The notes beneath the pieces are model-generated. The model did no database searches, was not told the origin of the DNA, and worked only from the letters and a program-made list of their open reading frames with translations. A program made the translations under genes and the position numbers. 37,220 nucleotides of DNA from Prevotellaceae bacterium UBA2738 (GTDB lineage: Bacteria; Bacteroidota; Bacteroidia; Bacteroidales; Bacteroidaceae), in assembly GCA_002353585.1 (NCBI GenBank), contig DEJW01000008.1, positions 40,637 to 77,856 of the forward strand, in the 5' to 3' direction. Positions 30,870 through 37,220 of this stretch are shown here, piece by piece (positions within the stretch are counted from its first letter, which is position 1; the number at the start of each line of letters is the position of its first letter).

Positions 30870-32666
30870 TTAATAACCAGGATTCTGATCGCCACCTATG
30901 CCAGAGTTGTTACTCATCTCGTTAGTAGGTATTGGACGAAGAGTTTTCACAGTTCCGCCTTGGAGCAATTTGTTGTATGCCTTGTTGTAACGTACAAGCT
31001 GCTTTGTGCGGCGAAGGTCAATCCAACGAGTACGCTCAGCATAGCACTCACGGGCACGCTCGTCAAGAATTATATCAATAGCCTTAAATCCACCTGAGGC
31101 AGCAGAATATCTGTAGATGTTAGTGTACTTAGACATATCAGTCAGCGAAATGTCGCCAGCATTAGCACGGCTACGTACAGCATTTACATATTTCTCTGCG
31201 AGGTCAGTATTGCCAGCCATGTAGTACGCCTCAGCAGCAGTCAGATACAGATCACTGGTGTGGAATACTGGAATAGATTTGTAATCACCCTTGCTTGTTA
31301 CCATTTCTGAGTTGGCATCATCAAACTTCTTTACGCATATACCGCCTGCTACCTGTGTTGAAAGAGTTGCATAGGTGTATGGATTAGCTTCGAAAGAACC
31401 ATCCTCACTGAAGTCAAATCTTACAGAGTTGTTGGCGTCAAGTATATATGCCTTAGAAGCATTGTTACCCTCAGCTGTGTTGTAAGCATACTTTGCCTTG
31501 TTAGATTTCAGTTCAGATTCTGCCTCGCTCTGTGTAACATAGTATGGGAAATAGCGATAGCAAATCTTTGGATAAGAAGGGTTGTTATATGCAGCATAAT
31601 AACCAGACTGCAACCATCCTGTAGCTGTATCAAAGTTATAGATTGTGGTCATGAACGTTCCCTCATATCTCTTATCATTGGCAGCGAACAGATACAGGCT
31701 TTTCTCACTCTGTGCATGCGTAGAACCTACGTTCTTGTTACCCGTAACCTTACACTCACCGTAATAGTTACCATAATCATTCTGCAGAGAGTGAGCAACA
31801 CCTGTAGCCTTATTATATTCTACACCCCAGATGTATTCAGCATTATGAATATTTGTAGCAGACCACTTCTCTGCAAAGTCAAGCGTCAGAGCCTTTGGAT
31901 CACTACCATCTGTGTTGCCAGATGCTATAGCCGCCCACTTGGCAGCAGCGGCGAAGTTTTCATTGCCACTGATAGGTGCAACATTCTCGCCTTCAGCAGT
32001 TACATCGCAATCCCATGCCTTTGCAAGGTAAAACTTTGCAAGAAGGGAAGCAAATGCTAACTTAGAAGGAGCGCCCACTGCTGAACCAAGTGTAACAGAA
32101 CCGTCATTAACCTTATTATATACGTCCTCAAGTTCTGAAATACATGACTCGTAAACAGTCTTCAGCTCTGTACGTGGGAAGTTCGTTGTATATTCCTTGT
32201 AGTATTCAGTTACGTAAGGAACCTTTCCGAACTGCTGTGTCAGCAGGTAGTAAGCCCAGCAACGAAGGAACTTTGCCTCAGCATCCCATGCCTTGTTCTC
32301 CAACTTTTGATTGTTGTAGTGTATAACGCCGTTGGCATTGTTGATAGTTGTATACAGTGCCTTATAGTATGAGTACACGTCAGCATTAGATGCGTTGAGT
32401 GTATATTGGTCAAACTCAGATGCAGCTTTGCCACGTACTGGTATATAGAGGTCAGTACCCTCTTCATTGATAGCAACAGTGGCTGCGAAATCATAGAGCG
32501 AAGCATAGGCCTCATTCAGAATCTCATCTGGATGCAGTATCAGATAATCATCTGCAGTCTTGTTCGCTGTTGTCTTATTGTCAGCATCGAGGAAATCGCT
32601 ACAACTGGTGAGTGATGTTCCTGCAAGCATCAAAATAAGAGCCGAAATATATAATGACTTTTTCAT
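30870..32666 (-). CDS. susD: SusD/RagB family glycan-binding lipoprotein
   Basis: A 598-residue outer-membrane lipoprotein. The signal ends in the lipobox TSCS (LTSCSDFLD). SusD features include YYKALYTTINNANGVI in the N-terminal TPR-like region, LRCWAYYLLTQQFGKVPYV, TAAEAYYMAGN and the C-terminal ILDERARECYAERTRWIDLRR with RPIPTNEM. SusD lids the SusC channel and captures the oligosaccharide. It lies 21 bases after susC. The substrate is not identifiable here; no glycoside hydrolase gene lies in view. Confidence 0.96.
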   Translation of the reverse strand: MKKSLYISALILMLAGTSLTSCSDFLDADNKTTANKTADDYLILHPDEILNEAYASLYDFAATVAINEEGTDLYIPVRGKAASEFDQYTLNASNADVYSYYKALYTTINNANGVIHYNNQKLENKAWDAEAKFLRCWAYYLLTQQFGKVPYVTEYYKEYTTNFPRTELKTVYESCISELEDVYNKVNDGSVTLGSAVGAPSKLAFASLLAKFYLAKAWDCDVTAEGENVAPISGNENFAAAAKWAAIASGNTDGSDPKALTLDFAEKWSATNIHNAEYIWGVEYNKATGVAHSLQNDYGNYYGECKVTGNKNVGSTHAQSEKSLYLFAANDKRYEGTFMTTIYNFDTATGWLQSGYYAAYNNPSYPKICYRYFPYYVTQSEAESELKSNKAKYAYNTAEGNNASKAYILDANNSVRFDFSEDGSFEANPYTYATLSTQVAGGICVKKFDDANSEMVTSKGDYKSIPVFHTSDLYLTAAEAYYMAGNTDLAEKYVNAVRSRANAGDISLTDMSKYTNIYRYSAASGGFKAIDIILDERARECYAERTRWIDLRRTKQLVRYNKAYNKLLQGGTVKTLRPIPTNEMSNNSGIGGDQNPGY

Positions 32667-32687
32667 TTTTACTTGTTTTTTATTTGG

Positions 32688-35600
32688 TTAGAACTTAATG
32701 CTTGCACCCACCTGATATGTAACGGTGCTTGGACCATCGTTCTTTAGAGAAGAACTTGCCCACTCAGGATCGAAGCCCTTGAAGCCTGTGAAGCAGAATG
32801 CGTTTGTAACAGTGAAGTAGAGACGCAAGTGCTGGCAGCCCCATGGTGTGAGCCAACTCTTAGGGAAGGTGTAGCCAAGGGTGATGTTCTTACACTTAAG
32901 GAATGAGGTGTTTTCAATTGATACAGCATTGAGGTACTGAGAAGAACTGTTACCTACACCTGCACCAGAGCCTGCATTTGTTGGGAATGCATATTCACCG
33001 TAGTGGGTTGACTGCTGATAAACAGGATTAATGAGAGAACCATCTTCATTATAGCCGTCACAGTTGATAAGAGCACCAGCTGGAATGTAATAGTCAACAT
33101 TGATACGTGTACGACCACGGTCACTCCAGTCAAGATACTGAGCCAAGGTAGCAGAATAAGCCTTACCGCCAAGCTTAGCATACAGAGACATACCGAAGTC
33201 CCAGTTCTTCCATGTTACAGATGTTGTCCAGCCCATTGTACAAGCAGGGTCAGCCTTCATGATATGACGGTCTTCGTCGTTGATTACGCCATCAACGTTC
33301 TTATCGTTGATGATAGGTTGTCCTTCACGCCATCCGTAAACAGCATAGTAGTAATCGCATTCACGAACCTGCTCGCCAGGAGTAAAGCCCTTCTGTCTTG
33401 CAAGGTCATTATCAGGAACCACCATGTTGCGGTCAGATACGATACCATCGAGGATATAACCATAGATGCTATTTACGGACTCACCTACGAAGAGAGAACC
33501 TGTTGTGATATTGTCACTGATAACTCGGTCGCTCTGTCCGTTAATCTTACGTACCTCATTCTTGTTAGCAGCGAAAGTGAGGCCCATGTTCCAAGTTAAA
33601 TCCTTCTTCTTAATCAGTACACCATTCAGAGCAACCTCAATACCTTGGTTGCGAACCTCACCGATATTTGTGGTGATAGAATAACCAGCGAGAGGTGAAG
33701 TTACGTTATAGAGCAGATCCTTTGAAGTCTTCGAATAGAGGTCAACACTACCATTCAAACGGTTGTCCCAGAAACCAAAGTCAAGACCGAGGTTCCATTC
33801 GTGTGACTTCTCCCATTTCAAGTTTGGATCGATGATAGCAGACATGAGCCTACCATTTACCACCTCGCCGCCATAGTAGTAGGAACCACCCACCTTAGTA
33901 GATGTAGATGAAGCATAGTTATCAATACCATCACAGTTACCTGTTACACCATAAGAGAGACGGAGCTTCAAATTAGAGAGCCACTCATACTTCTTCATAA
34001 ACTCTTCCTCAGTGATACGCCACGCAAGAGCTACAGATGGGAAGCAACCCCAGCGATTTCCCTTTGCAAACTTAGATGAACCATCCCAACGAACAGTAGC
34101 AGTGAGAAGGTAACGGTTCTTGTAACCATAATTAGCACGGAAAGCCCAAGAGGTCATACTATTCTCTGAGTAATAGTTTCTTGTACCATTCTTATAATAG
34201 CTATCACTACTACCACTATTGTAAGGAGCATTAGTTCCAGTAGGCAGATTCCACCAGAGAGTACCATCCTGTACACCATAAGCGGTAGTACGTGCAAACT
34301 CTGTTGTATTCTTCTGCTCAGAGAAGAGAGCCATCAGGTTGATGCTGTGGTCTTCCTTAATAGTGGTATTGTAGTTTACGATGTTATCCCAAGTCCATGA
34401 AACCTGCTTATTGGTTGTATAGTAAGCCCAGTTTGTCTTCAGGTCGTCGTTGTAGAACTTGCCAGTTACAGGATTGATGTGACCCTCGAAGTATCCCTCA
34501 CGATAGTTCTTGTAGTTTGGAGAGAATGTTGTCTTGTAAGAAAGGCCCTTGAGAGGTTTAAACTCCAAGTAGATATTACCGAGCAAACGCCATGTTTCAC
34601 GCTTCTGAGTGCTTGACTGCATGAGGTCAAGAGGGTTTGTAGAAGAAGTGAATTGGTTGCCTGCGGTACCCAGTGTAGCAGCAATACCAGGTGAGTGTAT
34701 GATATTACCTTCCTCGTCGTATGGCTTCATGAATGGATTCATGCGGAATGCCTGCTGTATTGCTGCATCATTAGCATACTTATTGTTCTGCTCACTAAAG
34801 TTGATGTTGAATCCTGCGTTGAGCCAGTCTGTAATCTTGCCATCAACAGAACCCTTGAAATTGTAACGCTGGTTAGAGTCACCAACATATACACCATCCT
34901 CCTTGAAGTAACCAACACCCATGTGATAAGAAACTGCAGCAGAACCACCGCTTACTGCAAGATAGTGGTTGGTCTGAATGCCATTTTGTGTTACGTGCTT
35001 TGGCCAATTCTCATCAATTCCACTTGCAAGCATGTTTTTCAGTACATACTGGTCTGTTGATCCTGCAACACCTGACTTAACAGAAAGAAGACCCTGCTCC
35101 AGATCCGCAGGGGCAATAGCATAAGCAGGGTTCGCGCTTTCACCATTTGCATATGATGTGAATTTAAGGAAACGATAGTTATAGAATTCATTTGCATTCA
35201 TGAATTCTGGCATACGAGCTGTCTTAGTGAAGCCAAAATATCCGTCATAAGAGATAGTAGCCTTCTTGTCCTTTCCTACGTTAGTACCACCCTTCGTTGT
35301 AACCATTACAACACCTGCAGTAGCGCGAGAACCATAGATAGCGGTAGAAGAAGCATCCTTCAAGATATCAATCTTCTCAATGTCCTGTGGGTTGAGCCAG
35401 TCGATATCGTCACACATAACACCATCTACAACGTAGAGAGGAGTTACGTCAGAGTTAATAGAAGACTTACCACGGATCTCAATCGTAGGAGTACCACCTG
35501 TACGACCACCCTCAAGAGAGATGTTTACACCAGGAGTAGCACCCTGAAGGTTACCAAGCACAGATGCCTGACCTTTTGAGTTCAGTTGCTCGGTGTTGAC

Positions 35601-35975
35601 TGAAGAAACTGAACCAGTGAGGTCGCTCTTCTTCATCGTACCGTAACCAACGACAACGAGGTCGTTCAGTGTGGTGTTGTCATCCTCGAGGACTACATTC
35701 ACCGATGACTTACCTGCAGTCTTGATTACCTGTGACTTCATACCTACGTACGAAATGTTAAGGTTACCGCCTTTCTGCAACTTAAGCGTGAAGTTACCGT
35801 CGAAGTCAGTGACAGTACCGTTCTGGGTACCCTGCTCCATTACGGTGGCGCCAATGATAGGCTCACCTGCTGCGTCCTTCACATTACCGCTGATGGTCTG
35901 CGCCTGCACTGCTGCACAGAAAAGGAGCAGCATGCCTACGAGAGCATAGCGAAAATTCTTAAATGTTTCTGACAT
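32688..35975 (-). CDS. susC: SusC/RagA family TonB-linked outer-membrane transporter
   Basis: A 1,095-residue TonB-dependent transporter. A signal peptide (to about residue 25, AVQAQ) is followed by a carboxypeptidase-D-like domain (TISGNVKDAAGEPIIGATV), the TonB box region LNDLVVVGYGTMKKSDLTGS, the plug domain (VYVVDGVMCDD-like segment, IDILKDASSTAIYGSRA) and the C-terminal beta barrel. It is a complete gene with a consensus promoter and a leader of about 150 bases. With SusD it forms the uptake complex of a glycan or peptide locus. Confidence 0.97.
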   Translation of the reverse strand: MSETFKNFRYALVGMLLLFCAAVQAQTISGNVKDAAGEPIIGATVMEQGTQNGTVTDFDGNFTLKLQKGGNLNISYVGMKSQVIKTAGKSSVNVVLEDDNTTLNDLVVVGYGTMKKSDLTGSVSSVNTEQLNSKGQASVLGNLQGATPGVNISLEGGRTGGTPTIEIRGKSSINSDVTPLYVVDGVMCDDIDWLNPQDIEKIDILKDASSTAIYGSRATAGVVMVTTKGGTNVGKDKKATISYDGYFGFTKTARMPEFMNANEFYNYRFLKFTSYANGESANPAYAIAPADLEQGLLSVKSGVAGSTDQYVLKNMLASGIDENWPKHVTQNGIQTNHYLAVSGGSAAVSYHMGVGYFKEDGVYVGDSNQRYNFKGSVDGKITDWLNAGFNINFSEQNNKYANDAAIQQAFRMNPFMKPYDEEGNIIHSPGIAATLGTAGNQFTSSTNPLDLMQSSTQKRETWRLLGNIYLEFKPLKGLSYKTTFSPNYKNYREGYFEGHINPVTGKFYNDDLKTNWAYYTTNKQVSWTWDNIVNYNTTIKEDHSINLMALFSEQKNTTEFARTTAYGVQDGTLWWNLPTGTNAPYNSGSSDSYYKNGTRNYYSENSMTSWAFRANYGYKNRYLLTATVRWDGSSKFAKGNRWGCFPSVALAWRITEEEFMKKYEWLSNLKLRLSYGVTGNCDGIDNYASSTSTKVGGSYYYGGEVVNGRLMSAIIDPNLKWEKSHEWNLGLDFGFWDNRLNGSVDLYSKTSKDLLYNVTSPLAGYSITTNIGEVRNQGIEVALNGVLIKKKDLTWNMGLTFAANKNEVRKINGQSDRVISDNITTGSLFVGESVNSIYGYILDGIVSDRNMVVPDNDLARQKGFTPGEQVRECDYYYAVYGWREGQPIINDKNVDGVINDEDRHIMKADPACTMGWTTSVTWKNWDFGMSLYAKLGGKAYSATLAQYLDWSDRGRTRINVDYYIPAGALINCDGYNEDGSLINPVYQQSTHYGEYAFPTNAGSGAGVGNSSSQYLNAVSIENTSFLKCKNITLGYTFPKSWLTPWGCQHLRLYFTVTNAFCFTGFKGFDPEWASSSLKNDGPSTVTYQVGASIKF

Positions 35976-36028
35976 AGTTTAATTGTTTGATTAGTATAAA
36001 ATTTGTATATTATATAAGCTGTTTGCGT

Positions 36029-36050
36029 GCGCCTCTTGCGTGCGAGGCGT
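36029..36050 (-). promoter_or_regulatory. Hairpin in the susC leader
   Basis: CGCCTC / GAGGCG with an 8-base loop, overlapping two copies of TTGCGTGCG. It lies in the predicted 5' untranslated region of susC. Confidence 0.5.
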
Positions 36051-36131
36051 TGTCAGGTAGTTGCTGTTTTTTGTTAGTGCCTGTTTCTTTTAAGTTGGGG
36101 TTAGAAGTGAACACAAATTAGTAATCATGTG

Positions 36132-36162
36132 CAAAATTATATAATTTTTGCTATTCTCCAAA
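36132..36162 (-). promoter_or_regulatory. Promoter of susC
   Basis: TTTG (36162-36159), 19 bases, TAATTTTG (36139-36132) on the minus strand, giving a leader of about 150 bases. Confidence 0.75.
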
Positions 36163-36228
36163 ATTTTTCACGTGTTTTTTTAAGATAAGGCATAAAAAAC
36201 ATAGGAAATACGTTGTTGAAATGTTAAA

Positions 36229-36267
36229 ACAAGGTGTGTACACAGTTCCTTGTGCTACACACCTTGT
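36229..36267. repeat. Long perfect hairpin in the susC upstream region
   Basis: The 12-bp inverted repeat ACAAGGTGTGTA / TACACACCTTGT has an inner CACA/TGTG. On the minus strand it is followed by TTTT. It could be a terminator for a transcript from the 36.3-36.6 kb region or an operator. Confidence 0.7.
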
Positions 36268-36336
36268 TACATATTATAGAGCTTGCGTTAGGAAATAAGC
36301 GATATTATATTGATTATGCAAATAAAATTATTTTTT

Positions 36337-36618
36337 TTAATAATTTGTTTCAAAGGGTCTTGCTTGATGTACGGGCATTGCCTGTATAGAGATGATGGAA
36401 CAAGTCTTCCTCGGCATCAGGGTAGCATAAATAATATAAGGAACGCAAGGAGCGAATGTATGCAGACGAGGTATTGAGAGAGGTTCCGCGATGAGCGAGC
36501 CACCTTTCATATTAATGGTAGCAGGGCGTCGGTTTAGGGACAGTTCAGATAATTTCATAGTTGAATTGTCGATGAAATCGGTAAAAGATAGCATTAAAGG
36601 CTGAAGTAGATGAGGCAC
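36337..36618 (-). other. Unexplained richer-GC block with an open frame of 93 codons
   Basis: The 787-base spacer between susC and the divergent secreted protein is AT-rich except for this block. It holds a minus-strand frame of 93 codons (contains NRRPATINMKGGSLIAEPLS) with no recognised domain and no clear promoter. It could be a remnant of a gene or repeat, a structured RNA, or chance. The downstream hairpin at 36229-36267 could end a transcript from it. The remaining spacer holds only the two promoters and an AT-rich dyad near 36325-36346. Confidence 0.25.
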
Positions 36619-36662
36619 TTACATTATTTTTTTGTCCAAAAAGTGAAATATTGTGAATTTTC

Positions 36663-36693
36663 TTGCACATCACAAATATAATAACTAACTTTG
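36663..36693 (+). promoter_or_regulatory. Promoter of the divergent secreted-protein gene
   Basis: TTG (36663-36665), 20 bases, TAACTTTG (36686-36693) on the plus strand, giving an A-rich leader of about 60 bases. Confidence 0.72.
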
Positions 36694-36762
36694 CAGACTA
36701 AATGAAAAAAACTAAAGTTTACAATCAACATTAATCAACTAACAAAACTAACAATTAAAAAC

Positions 36763-37220
36763 ATGAAGAAAATTTTTACTCTTATCGCAGTAGCTGTCAT
36801 GGCTCTTACTGCAAACGCAGAAAAGATTACCTTCGGTGATGCAGCCATTGCAAAAGGTTCTATCCCCGCATCATTCTCTGACGGTAGCTTCGTCCTTTCA
36901 ATAACAGACGCAGACGGCAAGCAGGCTGTTGACCTGAACAATGCTTACTTTGGTGATGCTTCTGCACAGGAGAAGTTTACCTCTCGCCTGAAGGTAGGCG
37001 GCAAGAGCAGTGCCAAGAATGCCCTTTCTCTCTCTATCCCTGGCGCAGGTACTCTGAAGGTTTACGTTCGTACAGGTTCTAACGATGCAACAGACCGTAC
37101 CCTCACTCTTACTCAGGGTGGTACATCTCTCTATAGCAAGGTTGTTCAGGAGTCTGACGCTGTAGAGGTAGAGATTGAGGCCAATAAGTCTGAAACTAAC
37201 CCAACAGGTGCTACAAAGGT
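36763..37220 (+). CDS. Secreted protein, 3' end beyond window
   Basis: An open frame of 152 codons runs to the window edge. It starts with a Sec signal (MKKIFTLIAVAVMALTANAE) closely matching that of the secreted protein at 29131-30177. The mature part (SLSIPGAGTLKVYVRTGSND, RTLTLTQGGTSLYSKVV) looks like a beta-sandwich accessory domain of the kind placed before catalytic domains in Prevotella carbohydrate-active enzymes. The catalytic part, if any, lies outside the window. It is divergent from susC and is probably part of the same glycan locus. Confidence 0.75.
   Translation, partial: MKKIFTLIAVAVMALTANAEKITFGDAAIAKGSIPASFSDGSFVLSITDADGKQAVDLNNAYFGDASAQEKFTSRLKVGGKSSAKNALSLSIPGAGTLKVYVRTGSNDATDRTLTLTQGGTSLYSKVVQESDAVEVEIEANKSETNPTGATK

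Overview
The window looks like a chromosomal segment of a Prevotella-like member of the Bacteroidota. The evidence is a SusC/SusD outer-membrane pair, a propeller-sensor/AraC regulator of the kind found in this phylum, a roughly 480-residue signal peptidase I, lipoprotein signals typical of the group, and many matches to the Bacteroidota promoter consensus (TTTG, 19-21 bases, TAnnTTTG). Most genes are on the minus strand. The assignment to Prevotella is inferred from protein resemblance and was not tested by a search.

Layout. Positions 1-3,280 form a translation block read right to left: rpsU, xerC and hpf, then tRNA-Thr(TGT), tRNA-Tyr, tRNA-Gly, tRNA-Thr(GGT) and a tuf gene cut by the window edge. 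Positions 3,300-7,270 hold a possible small RNA and, on the plus strand, a membrane-bound sensor/AraC regulator followed by an MFS transporter. Positions 7,284-11,414 hold a CoA-transferase followed by three FKBP-type prolyl isomerases, one cytosolic, one a lipoprotein and one with a Sec signal. Positions 11,438-15,655 hold a small C_GCAxxG_C_C protein overlapping an unusual 1,231-residue protein that joins a glycosyltransferase, a HIT-like phosphorylase (DUF4922) and a SpoIID/LytB domain. Positions 15,700-18,343 are a vitamin B6 operon: a pseudokinase-AraC fusion, pdxS and pdxT, with 22-bp tandem repeats in its 3' region. Positions 18,377-23,377 contain acpP, fabF and rnc, then dapB and lepB. 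Positions 23,459-28,255 hold a GNAT-like gene, parE and an S41 protease. Positions 28,222-29,040 contain a HepT/MntA (HEPN/MNT) toxin-antitoxin pair bracketed by two near-identical terminator-promoter repeats. Positions 29,131-36,162 are a glycan-uptake type locus (susC, susD, a lipoprotein, a secreted protein). A divergent secreted protein runs off the right edge.

The strongest candidates for something undescribed are three. (1) The ThiD/PdxK-like domain fused to AraC in front of pdxST has lost its catalytic GTGC motif and about 75 residues of the ATP-binding half, and looks like a ligand sensor for B6 control. (2) The glycosyltransferase/HIT/SpoIID fusion has no signal peptide. (3) The toxin-antitoxin cassette sits between duplicated terminator-promoter units, so recombination between them could remove it cleanly. 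The terminator of lepB also carries the promoter elements of the pdx operon within its own loop and downstream T-rich tail.
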